The position numbers and the translations under genes are program-made. DNA of 64,000 bases from Pseudoalteromonas piratica (lineage in GTDB: Bacteria; Pseudomonadota; Gammaproteobacteria; Enterobacterales; Alteromonadaceae): the NCBI RefSeq assembly GCF_000788395.1, contig NZ_CP009888.1, positions 2,252,001-2,316,000 of the forward strand. Reading direction: 5' to 3'. The notes under the pieces were generated by a model that was not told the DNA's origin, did not search any database, and worked only from the letters and a program-made list of their open reading frames with translations. This document shows, piece after piece, positions 1-9,036 of this stretch (positions within the stretch are counted from its first letter, which is position 1; each line of letters opens with the position of its first letter).

Positions 1-263
1 TAAATGTCATCTTGTGTTACTTTTGTTTTAAGTGGTGCACCTAATTCAGGCCAATTTGGCAACAATTCATTTAATGCTCTTGGTTCAAAAACAGCACCTG
101 ATAAAATATGTGCTCCGACCTCTGAACCCTTTTCAACGACACAAATCATTAGCTCTTGTTCATTTTCTTGTGCTAATTGTGCCAGTTTAATAGCGCTTGA
201 TAAGCCTGCAGGCCCAGCGCCTACAATAACTACGTCAAACTCCATGGTTTCACGTTCTACCAT
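1..263 (-). CDS. Electron transfer flavoprotein-ubiquinone oxidoreductase, N-terminal part (cut by window edge)
   Basis: ETF-QO passes electrons from reduced ETF to ubiquinone at the inner membrane. Only the first 87 codons are in the window and the reading frame runs off the left edge. Read on the minus strand the protein begins MVERETMEFDVVIVGAGPAG, a Rossmann GxGxxG FAD-binding start, followed by a VVEKGSEVGAHILSGAVFEP stretch typical of ETF-QO. The ATG at 263-261 is chosen because an AGGGG ribosome-binding site lies about 7 bases upstream; a second in-frame ATG is at 245-243. It is divergent from etfBA, its electron-donor partner, and its promoter overlaps a LiuR-type palindrome. Family assignment is firm; the missing part would hold the 4Fe-4S cluster and quinone site. 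Confidence 0.9.
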   Translation of the reverse strand, partial: MVERETMEFDVVIVGAGPAGLSSAIKLAQLAQENEQELMICVVEKGSEVGAHILSGAVFEPRALNELLPNWPELGAPLKTKVTQDDI

Positions 264-323
264 GATTATGCCCCTGTTGAATTAAGCTGGTATTTGTTAA
301 ACAAATATCCTGTGATGGGCTTT

Positions 324-353
324 AGCATATTTTAGGTTGACGTTTACGTCAAC
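324..353 (-). promoter_or_regulatory. ETF-QO promoter with embedded LiuR-type operator
   Basis: The palindrome GTTGACGTTTACGTCAAC at 336-353 has two 7-base arms around 4 bases. On the minus strand it supplies a -35 TTGACG (352-347), followed after 17 bases by a -10 TATGCT (329-324). Occupation of the palindrome would block the promoter. The same 7-4-7 geometry occurs at 400-417 and twice beside liuR. That the LiuR regulator binds it is inferred from this sharing. Confidence 0.7.
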
Positions 354-399
354 AGGAAGTAGCCTTAAAACCAAATAACGACTAAATATGTTTACCTAG

Positions 400-417
400 G
401 TTTACGTACGCGTAAAC
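400..417 (+). promoter_or_regulatory. LiuR-type operator upstream of etfB
   Basis: GTTTACGTACGCGTAAAC is a perfect 7-4-7 inverted repeat (GTTTACG / CGTAAAC). It lies 15 bases before the etfB start and just upstream of its AAAGGAGAGG ribosome-binding site. It is the cleanest copy of the motif in the window. The etfB -10/-35 could not be assigned with confidence. Confidence 0.65.
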
Positions 418-432
418 ATTAAAGGAGAGGTT

Positions 433-1182
433 ATGAAAATCCTAGTTCCGGTCAAACGTGTGATCGACTATAACGTAAAAGCGCGCGTAAAAGCCGACAA
501 TAGTGATGTTGATCTTAACAATGTAAAAATGGCCCTTAACCCATTTTGTGAAATCGCTGTAGAAGAAGCTATCCGAATTAAAGAAGCAGGCAAAGCAACA
601 GAAGTTGTGGTTGTTTCAATTGGTGACAAATCATGCCAAGAGCAACTTCGCACCGCACTGGCGCTTGGCGCAGATAAAGCAATTCAAATTGACACCGCTG
701 AAAAGCTTGAATCATTACATGTGGCAAAGTTGTTAGCGAAAGTAGTTGAACAAGAAAATCCTGAGTTAGTTATTCTTGGTAAGCAAGCGATTGATTCAGA
801 TAACAACCAAACAGGTCAAATGCTTGCAGCTCTCACGAGTCGTGCACAAGCAACCTTTGCATCAGAGGTGATTGTTGAAGGTGACAAACTAAATGTAACC
901 CGTGAGGTTGATGGTGGTTTACAAACCATTGCAGTTAACTTACCTGCAGTTGTGACTACCGATTTACGTTTAAATGAGCCGCGTTATGCAACACTACCGA
1001 ACATCATGAAAGCAAAACGTAAACCTCTTGATGTAATAAGTGCAGCAGATCTTGGTGTTGACCTTGCGCCACGAATTACAACATTAAAAGTAGAAGAGCC
1101 AAGCAAGCGTGAAGCGGGCGAAATTGTGGCAGACGTAGCAACGCTAGTTGAAAAACTAAAGAATGAAGCGAAGGTGATCTAA
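433..1182 (+). CDS. etfB: Electron transfer flavoprotein beta subunit
   Basis: This is the beta subunit of the soluble ETF heterodimer, which accepts electrons from acyl-CoA dehydrogenases and passes them to ETF-QO. The 249-residue length fits the family. The ETF-beta signature is visible near residues 155-195 as [20 protein letters not shown] followed by [15 protein letters not shown]; this region forms the AMP pocket. The start has a strong ribosome-binding site (AAAGGAGAGG). The stop overlaps the etfA start by one base (TAATG), indicating translational coupling. The likely electron donors are the isovaleryl-CoA and isobutyryl-CoA dehydrogenases at 52367-53542 and 57049-58206. Control by a LiuR-type operator just upstream is inferred. 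Confidence 0.96.
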   Translation: MKILVPVKRVIDYNVKARVKADNSDVDLNNVKMALNPFCEIAVEEAIRIKEAGKATEVVVVSIGDKSCQEQLRTALALGADKAIQIDTAEKLESLHVAKLLAKVVEQENPELVILGKQAIDSDNNQTGQMLAALTSRAQATFASEVIVEGDKLNVTREVDGGLQTIAVNLPAVVTTDLRLNEPRYATLPNIMKAKRKPLDVISAADLGVDLAPRITTLKVEEPSKREAGEIVADVATLVEKLKNEAKVI

Positions 1183-2108
1183 TGTCAGTACTTATTATTG
1201 CAGAGCACGAACATGGCGTGCTTAAAAGTGACACAGCTAAAGTAGTTTCAGCAACTCAAAAATTAGGTAAAGCTATTACTGTTTTAGTTGCAGGTCTTAA
1301 CGTTTCTGACGTGGCTGCAGCTGCCAGCAAAATTGAAGGTGTATCAAATGTGATTGTCGCTGATAATGCAGCATTTGAGCATCAACTTGCTGAGAACTTA
1401 GCTGATTTAGTTGTTGAACTTGCTGGTGACTACTCGCATATCTTTGCAGCAGCAACCACAACCGGCAAAAACTTTATGCCACGCGTAGCTGCATTGTTAG
1501 ATAAGGTTCAAATTTCAGATATTATCGATGTAATTGATGAAAATACATTTAAACGCCCAATCTACGCAGGTAATGCAATTGCCACAGTACAAAGCAATGA
1601 AGACAAACACATTGTAACGGTACGATCGAGTGCATTTGATGCTGCAGGTGAGCAAACAGCAGCAGCTGTATCTTCAATTGGTGCGGTGAAAGAAAATACC
1701 TTAAGCAGCTTTGTTTCACAGCAAGAGACAGAAAGTGAACGTCCAGAATTAACCGCAGCGAATGTGATTATTTCAGGTGGTCGTGGTATGCAAAATGGTG
1801 AAAACTTTGCTTTGTTAAACGGCATTGCTGATAAATTAGGTGCAGCAATCGGTGCATCTCGTGCCGCTGTTGACGCGGGTTTTGTACCAAATGATATGCA
1901 AGTAGGGCAGACGGGTAAAATTGTTGCGCCGCAGCTTTACATTGCTGTTGGCATTAGCGGTGCAATTCAGCATCTCGCAGGTATGAAAGACTCAAAAGTG
2001 ATTGTTGCAATAAATAAAGACCCTGATGCGCCAATCTTCCAAGTGGCTGATTATGGTTTAGTTGCGGATTTATTTGATGTACTTCCTGAGTTAGAAGCCT
2101 CATTATAA
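1182..2108 (+). CDS. etfA: Electron transfer flavoprotein alpha subunit
   Basis: This is the FAD-carrying alpha subunit of ETF. It is 308 residues, normal for the family. The C-terminal FAD domain is clear: SGGRGMQNGENFALLN, then GASRAAVDAGFVPNDMQVGQ, TGKIVAPQLYIAVGISGAIQ and VIVAINKDPDAPIFQVADYG. It overlaps etfB by one base and is followed by a rho-independent terminator, so etfBA is a two-gene unit. Confidence 0.96.
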   Translation: MSVLIIAEHEHGVLKSDTAKVVSATQKLGKAITVLVAGLNVSDVAAAASKIEGVSNVIVADNAAFEHQLAENLADLVVELAGDYSHIFAAATTTGKNFMPRVAALLDKVQISDIIDVIDENTFKRPIYAGNAIATVQSNEDKHIVTVRSSAFDAAGEQTAAAVSSIGAVKENTLSSFVSQQETESERPELTAANVIISGGRGMQNGENFALLNGIADKLGAAIGASRAAVDAGFVPNDMQVGQTGKIVAPQLYIAVGISGAIQHLAGMKDSKVIVAINKDPDAPIFQVADYGLVADLFDVLPELEASL

Positions 2109-2134
2109 AACGTTAAGTAGTATTCCAGTTGTTC

Positions 2135-2164
2135 AAAGCCTTGTTAATAACAAGGCTTTTTTAT
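2135..2164 (+). terminator. Rho-independent terminator of etfBA
   Basis: The inverted repeat AAAGCCTTG (2135-2143) / CAAGGCTTT (2151-2159) is followed by a T-rich run, 26 bases after the etfA stop. Confidence 0.85.
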
Positions 2165-2329
2165 TGGCATGTGTATGAGAGTTAACTCTTTTTATCTATC
2201 TCGAGTATCTCATTACATCAGTATCTCGATGTATTTGAGCCTTGTGAGCTAGAGGATATTAGCGCCATCGCTATCAAGTTATTGATTAGTTGACTTATAA
2301 GACTGTTCATAGGTTATTTATAGGCATAA

Positions 2330-2355
2330 AAAAACCGGCATTTAAGCCGGTTTTT
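2330..2355 (-). terminator. Rho-independent terminator of asnS
   Basis: AAAAACCGGC (2330-2339) pairs with GCCGGTTTTT (2346-2355). T-runs lie on both strands, so it could work both ways. It sits 21 bases beyond the asnS stop. The stretch 2165-2329 between the two terminators holds nothing recognisable. Confidence 0.85.
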
Positions 2356-2376
2356 CACAAACTAAATCATATACGT

Positions 2377-3774
2377 TTAGTAAGTCGCTGAACCTTTTGT
2401 ACGCGGGAATGCGATAACGTCACGTACGTTACCCATACCTGTTACGTAAGCTACAAGACGTTCAAAACCTAGGCCAAAACCTGAGTGAGGAACCGTACCG
2501 TACTTACGTAAGTCGCGATACCAAGAATAGTCTTCTTTATCTAAGCCCATTTCTTCTAAACGTGCATCTAATACGTCTAAACGCTCTTCACGTTGAGAAC
2601 CGCCGATGATTTCACCAATACCAGGTGCAACTACGTCCATCGCTGCTACTGTTTTACCGTCTTCGTTTTGACGCATGTAGAATGCTTTGATGTCTTTCGG
2701 GTAGTTTTTGATAACTACCGGTGCATTAAAGTGCTCTTCAGCAAGGTAACGCTCGTGCTCAGATTGTAAATCTACACCCCATTCAACAGGGAATTCGAAT
2801 TTCTTACCACAACCTTTTAAGATTTCAACAGCGTCAGTGTAGTCTACTTGTGCAAAATCTTTTTCAACGAAGTCTTCTAAACGTGAAATTGCAGTTTTCT
2901 CTACACGTTGTGCAAAGAATTCCATATCATCTCGGCGCTCTTCAAGTACAGCTTTAAACACATACTTGAGCATGTCTTCAGCAAGTGCTGCAATATCGTT
3001 TAGATCAGCAAATGCAACTTCTGGTTCTACCATCCAGAATTCAGCTAAGTGACGAGAAGTATTTGAGTTTTCAGCACGGAATGTTGGGCCAAAAGTATAG
3101 ATTTTTGACATTGCAGAACAGTATGTCTCACCATTTAACTGACCAGATACGGTTAGGAATGCTTCTTTGCCGAAGAAATCTTCGCTGTAATCTACATCAC
3201 CTTTATCTGTACGCGGAAGGTTTTGCATATCAAGTGTAGATACGCGGAACATTTCGCCCGCACCTTCACAGTCACTTGCTGTGATAATAGGTGTCGAGAT
3301 CCACACATAGCCACGCTCGTGATAAAAGCGGTGGATTGCTTGAGATAAACAGTTACGTACACGCGTTACCGCACCGATAATGTTAGTGCGAGGGCGTAAA
3401 TGTGCGTGTTCACGAAGGTATTCGATACTGTGACGTTTTGCAGCCATTGGGTAAGTGTCTGGGTTTTCTACCCAGCCCATTACTTCTACAGTTTCAGCTT
3501 GAATTTCAAATGACTGGCCTTGGCCTTGTGATTCTACCAGAGTACCAACAACTGTTACTGAACAACCCGCTGTAAGTTTAGTCACTTCTTCATAATTATT
3601 GAGTGAATTCGGTACCACAGCTTGAATAGGATCGAAACAACTACCGTCATGCACGGCTAAGAAAGAGATTCCTGCTTTTGAATCGCGACGTGTACGGATC
3701 CAACCTTTAATAGTAACGGTTGCACCTACTTCTACACGACCTTTCAAAAGATCTGTGATAGCTATATGGCTCAT
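2377..3774 (-). CDS. asnS: Asparagine-tRNA ligase
   Basis: AsnRS charges tRNA-Asn. An N-terminal OB-fold anticodon-binding domain (residues about 1-120) is followed by a class II catalytic core. Motif 2 appears as [17 protein letters not shown] and motif 3 as GFGLGFERL near the C-terminus. The protein is nearly collinear with E. coli AsnS. A longer frame starts with a GTG at 3780, but that codon overlaps the GGAG ribosome-binding site. The ATG at 3774 ([10 protein letters not shown], 465 aa) has correct spacing and matches the E. coli start. It is a single-gene unit with its own terminator. A short inverted repeat (CTTAGC/GCTAAG, 3823-3838) lies in its leader; its role is unknown. Confidence 0.97.
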   Translation of the reverse strand: MSHIAITDLLKGRVEVGATVTIKGWIRTRRDSKAGISFLAVHDGSCFDPIQAVVPNSLNNYEEVTKLTAGCSVTVVGTLVESQGQGQSFEIQAETVEVMGWVENPDTYPMAAKRHSIEYLREHAHLRPRTNIIGAVTRVRNCLSQAIHRFYHERGYVWISTPIITASDCEGAGEMFRVSTLDMQNLPRTDKGDVDYSEDFFGKEAFLTVSGQLNGETYCSAMSKIYTFGPTFRAENSNTSRHLAEFWMVEPEVAFADLNDIAALAEDMLKYVFKAVLEERRDDMEFFAQRVEKTAISRLEDFVEKDFAQVDYTDAVEILKGCGKKFEFPVEWGVDLQSEHERYLAEEHFNAPVVIKNYPKDIKAFYMRQNEDGKTVAAMDVVAPGIGEIIGGSQREERLDVLDARLEEMGLDKEDYSWYRDLRKYGTVPHSGFGLGFERLVAYVTGMGNVRDVIAFPRTKGSATY

Positions 3775-3943
3775 TTTCACTCCAATGATTAAAATGCCTA
3801 AATAAAATTCTTTTTGTTCTGACTTAGCATGCGCTAAGAAAGTTTGTTATCTTACCTGTGAAAGAAAAATAAAAAAACAGCAAATTGAGCGTTAATTGGT
3901 AATAAGCTAACAAAATAGCAAATTTTCATTCACGAATAGTAAT

Positions 3944-4291
3944 ATGAGTACACAAAGGCAGAAAAACAAGCGTATTCGACAATTGTTAATTCATGCATTG
4001 TCTATTACTGCTTGGTTCTTTTTTATACTCGCATTAATTATTTTTCATTATGCGCGCCCTGAACTTGAGTATGGTGTAATTCGTTATTTTGGTATGGAGT
4101 ACCGTGATCATTGGCTTGTTACGCCCCGCAACCTGCTGATTCTTTTTTTAATGTTAACTGGTATTATGTCGAGTATTTCGCTAATTGTTCGTGGGCAATA
4201 TGACAGTCGCTCTGAGAATGGAGTAGGCGTAAACCAGATTAGTTTACTGATTGTTTGCATTATTTGTTTATTGGTTATTGTATTTAAATGA
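3944..4291 (+). CDS. Small three-helix membrane protein, unknown
   Basis: This is a 115-residue protein of unknown function. It has a basic N-terminus (STQRQKNKRIRQ) and three predicted membrane helices at about residues 14-34 (ALSITAWFFFILALIIF), 61-83 and 97-114. The ATG at 3944 has only a weak ribosome-binding site. Its last four bases (ATGA, 4288-4291) are the start of the downstream P-loop kinase, so the two are translationally coupled and probably function together. No family was recognised. Composition matches the surroundings, with no sign of recent transfer. Confidence 0.7.
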   Translation: MSTQRQKNKRIRQLLIHALSITAWFFFILALIIFHYARPELEYGVIRYFGMEYRDHWLVTPRNLLILFLMLTGIMSSISLIVRGQYDSRSENGVGVNQISLLIVCIICLLVIVFK

Positions 4292-4719
4292 AACAAGTAT
4301 TTATTTTAAGAGGGCTACCGGGCTCTGGTAAAAGCCATTATGCACAGAATTTGTGTGATGAAATGGTAAATGGTGATGAAGCGCAATATGTTGTGTGCTC
4401 TACCGACGATTATTTTATGACTGATGGTGAATACCGTTTTGATAAATCAAAGCTAAGTGAATATCACAATCTGAATCTTGCTCGTTTTATTAGAGCGCTC
4501 AGCCAACACATTCCATTAGTAATTTTAGATAATACCAATATTAGAAAATGGGAATTTGTCGCCTACGCTGAAGCTGCGCATGCCCTCGGCTATCAAGTAA
4601 AAGAAGTGGTCGTCGGTGAAATAAAAGACAAAGCGATGCAGCATTTATACTACCAGCGTAATATTCATAAAGTTCCGCTTAAAACAATTAACAAAATGGC
4701 TTACCAATTTGAATGGTAA
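4288..4719 (+). CDS. P-loop kinase-like ATPase (NEDD4BP2/polynucleotide-kinase-like)
   Basis: This 143-residue single-domain NTPase has a Walker A motif GLPGSGKS at residues 9-16. An STDDYFM segment near 38-44 resembles the acidic motif of zeta-toxin and polynucleotide-kinase-like families, and VILDNTNIRKWEF near 87-99 fits the Walker B and lid region. Small stand-alone proteins of this kind act as kinases on unknown substrates; the substrate cannot be told from sequence. It overlaps the upstream membrane protein gene by four bases. Its 3' end, including the stop codon at 4717-4719, doubles as part of the hairpin terminating the convergent bioA gene. Confidence 0.8.
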   Translation: MKQVFILRGLPGSGKSHYAQNLCDEMVNGDEAQYVVCSTDDYFMTDGEYRFDKSKLSEYHNLNLARFIRALSQHIPLVILDNTNIRKWEFVAYAEAAHALGYQVKEVVVGEIKDKAMQHLYYQRNIHKVPLKTINKMAYQFEW

Positions 4720-4725
4720 GCCATT
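4695..4725 (-). terminator. bioA terminator overlapping the end of the convergent gene
   Basis: A 12-bp perfect inverted repeat, AATGGCTTACCA / TGGTAAGCCATT, encloses 7 bases. On the minus strand it is followed by TTTTGTT, so it terminates bioA. Its left arm and loop encode the last residues (MAYQFEW) of the plus-strand kinase, and the right arm carries that gene's stop. Confidence 0.75.
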
Positions 4726-4735
4726 ATTGGTGCTA

Positions 4736-6013
4736 TCACAGCATTGTTTTGATGGCATCAATGATTTGAATTAACTCTTCATCTTGCATCACATACGGTG
4801 GCATCATATAAATTAGTTTACCGAAAGGTCTAAGCCAAACGCCTTTTGAAATAAGGTGTTTTTGTACTGCGGCAACATCTACTGCGTGTTTCATTTCAAC
4901 CACACCGATTGCGCCTAGAATGCGCACATCAGCTACTGAATCATAACGGGCCAGTGGTGTTAAATGAGTTTTCAAGCAGGTTTCAATACGCAAGATATTC
5001 TTTTGCCACTCACTTTCAAGTAATAACGCTATACTTCTATTGGCCACTGCACATGCTAACGGGTTTGCCATAAAGGTTGGCCCATGCATCATGACGCCAG
5101 CTTTGCCTTCACTAATACCAAGCGCGATTTTGTCACTAGTAAGGGTGGCCGATAATGTCATATAGCCGCCAGTAATTGCTTTGCCAATACACAATATATC
5201 AGGCTCAATACCGGCATGTTCTACGGCAAACATCTTGCCTGTGCGGCCAAAACCAGTAGCGATTTCGTCACAAATTAACAGCACATTATATTTGTTGCAA
5301 AGCTCTCTTACAGCATTCAAATAATCAGCATGGTAAAAGTTCATACCTCCGGCATTTTGCACGATTGGCTCCAGAATAAATGCGGCAACTTCATTGTGAT
5401 GCTCGGCAAAATGCTGTTCAAGAACCTTAATTTCGTTAGTATCAAATGATTCATTAAAACGACTTGTTGGCGCTGGCACAAAATAATGCTCGGGTAAAAA
5501 GCCTTTATACAACGAATGCATGCTATTAACAGGGTCGCAGACGCTCATCGCAGCAAACGTATCCCCGTGATAGCCCTTATTTAGGGCCATTAGCTTATTT
5601 TTGGTTTTTATGCCTTTGCTATGCCAATATTGCATCGCCATTTTAATGGCAACTTCAACCGCAACGGAGCCTGAATCGGCAAAAAAGATGCGAGTGAGTG
5701 ACGGAGGGGTTATTTCAATTAACTTCTTACCAAGTTCAACCGCAGGACGATGGGTTAACCCGCCAAACATTACATGGCTCATTTGATTAACTTGATCTTT
5801 AATTGCTTGATTTAGCTCTGGGTGATTATAGCCATGGAGCACACTCCACCAAGATGCCATGCCATCGAGTAATTTCTCACCACTTTCTAGGTATATGTGA
5901 ACGCCATCTGCATGCGTTACAGGGTACACCGGTAATGGGTTAATCATTGAAGTGTAGGGGTGCCACAAGTGATTTCTATCAAAATCTAAATCAATCGTTT
6001 TATTTATGTTCAA
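4736..6013 (-). CDS. bioA: Adenosylmethionine-8-amino-7-oxononanoate aminotransferase
   Basis: BioA transaminates KAPA to DAPA with S-adenosylmethionine as amino donor, the second-last biotin step before DethioB synthesis. It is a class III PLP aminotransferase of 425 residues. WHPYTSM is near residue 17, [12 protein letters not shown] near 249-259, and the PLP lysine lies in [11 protein letters not shown] (Lys278). No ATG precedes the conserved [14 protein letters not shown] segment. The start must be the TTG at 6013-6011, which has AAGG 7 bases upstream; a TAA closes the frame at 6028. That ribosome-binding site lies inside the BirA-type operator arm. The gene is divergent from bioBFCD, as in E. 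coli. Confidence 0.95.
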   Translation of the reverse strand: MNINKTIDLDFDRNHLWHPYTSMINPLPVYPVTHADGVHIYLESGEKLLDGMASWWSVLHGYNHPELNQAIKDQVNQMSHVMFGGLTHRPAVELGKKLIEITPPSLTRIFFADSGSVAVEVAIKMAMQYWHSKGIKTKNKLMALNKGYHGDTFAAMSVCDPVNSMHSLYKGFLPEHYFVPAPTSRFNESFDTNEIKVLEQHFAEHHNEVAAFILEPIVQNAGGMNFYHADYLNAVRELCNKYNVLLICDEIATGFGRTGKMFAVEHAGIEPDILCIGKAITGGYMTLSATLTSDKIALGISEGKAGVMMHGPTFMANPLACAVANRSIALLLESEWQKNILRIETCLKTHLTPLARYDSVADVRILGAIGVVEMKHAVDVAAVQKHLISKGVWLRPFGKLIYMMPPYVMQDEELIQIIDAIKTML

Positions 6014-6068
6014 ATGTAAACCTTGTTATCGCTTGCTTGGTTGACAATTAAGAGTTGCTGCGTAGACT
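6014..6068 (+). promoter_or_regulatory. BirA-type biotin operator and bioB promoter
   Basis: TGTAAACC (6015-6022) and GGTTGACA (6039-6046) are separated by 16 bases. They match the known BirA operator form TTGTAAACC-N14-16-GGTTTACAA with one change in the right arm. The right arm also supplies a -35 TTGACA (6041-6046), followed after 16 bases by TAGACT (6063-6068) as the -10 for bioB. The left arm covers the ribosome-binding site of bioA. Biotin-dependent repression in both directions is expected from the known mechanism. Confidence 0.85.
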
Positions 6069-6109
6069 AGCGAAATTAAGTTCGAGAAACAAATAAAAAA
6101 GAGAATTCC

Positions 6110-7150
6110 ATGGAACAAGCACAGGTTCGTAATGATTGGACGCTTAGTGAAGTAAAAGCGTTATTTAATATGCCGTTTAACGACCTGCTTTTTCAAGCAG
6201 CCAGTGTGCATCGTCAAAACTTTAATCCAAATAAAGTACAAATTTCGACATTACTTTCGATTAAAACTGGGGCCTGTCCAGAAGATTGTAAGTATTGCCC
6301 GCAATCAGGTCATTACAAAACAGATCTTGAACGTGAACGTTTAATGGAAGTAGAAAAAGTTGTTGAGCAAGCACGTATTGCTAAAAGTAAAGGCGCAACA
6401 CGTTTTTGTATGGGTGCAGCATGGTCTGATCCTAAAGATCGTGATATGCCATACATTGAGAAAATGGTTAAAGAAGTAAAAGAACTTGGCTTAGAAACCT
6501 GTATGACCTTAGGTATGCTTGATAACGATAAAGCGCACGCACTAAGAGATGCAGGTCTTGATTACTATAACCATAACTTAGACACATCGCCTGAGTATTA
6601 TCAGCAGATTATTACTACGCGTACTTACCAAGACCGTTTAGATACCCTAGATCATGTGCGAGATGCAGGTATGAAAGTATGTTCTGGTGGTATTGTGGGT
6701 ATGGGTGAAGAAGCAAAAGACCGCTACGGCTTACTAATGCAACTCGCCAACCTACCAAAACAACCAGAAAGTGTACCAATTAATATGCTCGTTAAAGTAA
6801 AAGGTACACCGCTTGAAAATGTAGATGATTTAGATCACTTTGAGTTTATTCGTACCATTGCGGTAGCGCGTATTATGATGCCTAAGAGTTATGTACGTTT
6901 AAGTGCAGGGCGCACAGCAATGAACGAGCAAATGCAATCAATGTGTTTCTTTGCTGGTGCTAACTCAATCTTTTATGGTGATAAGTTATTAACTACTGAT
7001 AACCCTGAAGCTGATAGCGATATGATGCTGATTAAAAAGCTGGGTATGTCGCCTGAAAGTGTTGAAGATTATTCGGATGAGGCCTATGCCGCATCGCTTG
7101 AATCTGCAATTGCTGATAAAGAAACCTCAGAACTATTTTACCCTGCATAA
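6110..7150 (+). CDS. bioB: Biotin synthase
   Basis: BioB inserts sulfur into dethiobiotin by radical SAM chemistry. The radical SAM motif CPEDCKYC gives Cys56, Cys60 and Cys63. A conserved [13 protein letters not shown] segment near 151-163 and RLSAGR near 264-269 support biotin synthase over other radical SAM enzymes. The length of 346 residues equals that of E. coli BioB. The stop is immediately followed by the bioF ATG with no spacer. It is the first gene of the bioBFCD operon, under the BirA-type operator. Confidence 0.97.
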   Translation: MEQAQVRNDWTLSEVKALFNMPFNDLLFQAASVHRQNFNPNKVQISTLLSIKTGACPEDCKYCPQSGHYKTDLERERLMEVEKVVEQARIAKSKGATRFCMGAAWSDPKDRDMPYIEKMVKEVKELGLETCMTLGMLDNDKAHALRDAGLDYYNHNLDTSPEYYQQIITTRTYQDRLDTLDHVRDAGMKVCSGGIVGMGEEAKDRYGLLMQLANLPKQPESVPINMLVKVKGTPLENVDDLDHFEFIRTIAVARIMMPKSYVRLSAGRTAMNEQMQSMCFFAGANSIFYGDKLLTTDNPEADSDMMLIKKLGMSPESVEDYSDEAYAASLESAIADKETSELFYPA

Positions 7151-8281
7151 ATGGCGTTTGATTATATTCAAAAGGCACTTGTTGAACGCAAACAAGTGTC
7201 TTTATATCGCACACGAATTGCGTTTGATAAAGTAGGGCCGTGTACATTAACGTACAATGGGCGTGAATACCTAAACTTTGCATCGAACGATTATTTAGCA
7301 CTCAGCCAAGCGCCTATCAATTCGCTTGAATCACAACTTGGCAGTACGAGCTCATCGTTAGTGACGGGTTATCAACATGCACATTTGGCGTTAGAGCAGT
7401 ATTTAACAGAAACACTTAAATACGATGCGTGTTTACTGTTTAATTCAGGCTTTAGTGCAAATGCCAGTGTGCTAAAAAGTTTAATGAATGCACCGGAAAG
7501 TGAAATCTTTCAAGATAAGCTTAATCATGCCAGTTTGATTGACGGTGGTTTAGCGGCAAGCGCGACTAATACGCGTTTTAATCATAACGACCTCAAACAT
7601 TTAAAGCGCCGTTTAGAAAAATCAAAAGCAAAACACAAACTGATTGTGAGTGAAGGTGTGTTTTCAATGGATGGCGATAACGCCCCAATTGAAGACCTTG
7701 CAGCGATAGCATCTGAACATAATGCGTGGTTAATGATTGATGATGCTCATGCATTTGGTGTGATTGGGGAAAATGGACTTGGCAGCGCGACAAAAATTAA
7801 GCCTGAGATTTTAATTATTACCTTTGGTAAAGCGTGTGCGAGTAGTGGCGCAGCTGTGCTTTGTAGTCAAGAAGTAGCAAATTATCTTTTGCAATTTAAT
7901 CGAGATTACACCTACTCAACAGCAATGTCACCGTGGCTTGCAAGCGCAACTCTCACGCGCTTGCAGCAAGTGTATAATGCAACAATTGAACGTCAAAAAC
8001 TGCAACATAATATTGAGTATTTTAGAGGGCTTGCAGCAGAGCATAAATTAGCATTAATGCCTTCAGATAGTGCCATTCAACCCTTGGTGTTAGGTGATAG
8101 TGAAGCATGTTTAAAGCTGAGTGGTTATTTGAAAGAAAAAGGTATTTGGTTAACAGCCATTAGGCCACCAACAGTGCCCCATAATACAGCAAGGTTACGA
8201 ATTACGTTAACAGCAGCGCATCATCACGATGACATTGACCAATTAATAAGCCACCTTGTAACAGGCCTAAAGACGTTATGA
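7151..8281 (+). CDS. bioF: 8-amino-7-oxononanoate synthase
   Basis: BioF condenses pimeloyl-ACP (or -CoA) with alanine to form KAPA, using PLP. The 376-residue protein is an alpha-oxoamine synthase. HASLIDGG lies near 126-133, the aspartate motif MIDDAHAFGVIG near 195-206, and the PLP lysine in ITFGKACASSGAAV (Lys227). The ATG directly abuts the bioB stop, so no independent ribosome-binding site is expected. It ends with an ATGA overlap with bioC (8278-8281). Confidence 0.96.
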   Translation: MAFDYIQKALVERKQVSLYRTRIAFDKVGPCTLTYNGREYLNFASNDYLALSQAPINSLESQLGSTSSSLVTGYQHAHLALEQYLTETLKYDACLLFNSGFSANASVLKSLMNAPESEIFQDKLNHASLIDGGLAASATNTRFNHNDLKHLKRRLEKSKAKHKLIVSEGVFSMDGDNAPIEDLAAIASEHNAWLMIDDAHAFGVIGENGLGSATKIKPEILIITFGKACASSGAAVLCSQEVANYLLQFNRDYTYSTAMSPWLASATLTRLQQVYNATIERQKLQHNIEYFRGLAAEHKLALMPSDSAIQPLVLGDSEACLKLSGYLKEKGIWLTAIRPPTVPHNTARLRITLTAAHHHDDIDQLISHLVTGLKTL

Positions 8282-9036
8282 GCCAACTATTAAACGCCCA
8301 AAAGAAGATAACTGCGCAGCATTTTTCAAAAGCTGCTAAGCACTATCACAATCATGCTCATGTGCAAAAACAGGCTGCTGATATCTTAATTAAGTCATTA
8401 GATACTGATTATGGTGTTGCCCTTGATTTAGGTTGCGGGCCGTTTGTTAACTCGTTTGAGCTTAAAAAACGCTGCAACACTGTGATCAGTATGGACTTAA
8501 GCCAAGCTATGCTACAACAGCAGGTAACACCAAGTGTGTGTGCTGATATGGATAACTTACCGTTTAAAAATAATAGTTTTGATTTGGTGTTTAGTAATTT
8601 TGCAATGCAATGGAGTAGCAATTTACCAGCACTATTTCAATCACTTTATGCGGTATTGAAACCGGGTGGTCGAGCGCATTTTAGCTTAGTGGCTGATGGT
8701 ACGCTGAGTGAAATGATAAATGCCTTTGCAGCTGTTGATTCAAAACGCCATATCAATCAGTTTGTATCACAAAATGACATCGAAGCTGCGTTAAAACAAA
8801 CCACGTTTAAACGTATTTCAACGAGTTTTTGTCATCACAAAGTATTTTACGAAACTGCAAAAGAGGCACTTAACTCGATTAAAGAGATTGGCGCCAACCA
8901 TAAAGTGAATAGCGGTGAAAAATCCACTGGTTTAATGGGCAAAGAAAAATATAAGACATTGTTAGCTAGCTATAAAAAAGAGCAATCACAGTTCCCTGTT
9001 AGCTATCATGTTGCTTACATAGTGATAGAAAAATGA
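8278..9036 (+). CDS. bioC: Malonyl-ACP O-methyltransferase
   Basis: BioC methylates the free carboxyl of malonyl-ACP, which disguises it so that fatty acid synthesis can build the pimeloyl chain. It is a class I SAM methyltransferase of 252 residues with motif I ALDLGCGPFVNS near residues 48-59 and FSNFAMQW near 103-110. Its place in the operon settles the function, since methyltransferase motifs alone would not. ATGA overlaps join it to bioF upstream and bioD downstream. No bioH or bioG-like esterase is in this operon, so the pimeloyl-ACP esterase must be encoded elsewhere. Confidence 0.93.
   Translation: MSQLLNAQKKITAQHFSKAAKHYHNHAHVQKQAADILIKSLDTDYGVALDLGCGPFVNSFELKKRCNTVISMDLSQAMLQQQVTPSVCADMDNLPFKNNSFDLVFSNFAMQWSSNLPALFQSLYAVLKPGGRAHFSLVADGTLSEMINAFAAVDSKRHINQFVSQNDIEAALKQTTFKRISTSFCHHKVFYETAKEALNSIKEIGANHKVNSGEKSTGLMGKEKYKTLLASYKKEQSQFPVSYHVAYIVIEK

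Noticed and set aside
4..285. A 93-codon plus-strand frame at the left edge
   Set aside because: It is the antisense of the ETF-QO coding start, whose minus-strand translation has a clear FAD-binding motif.
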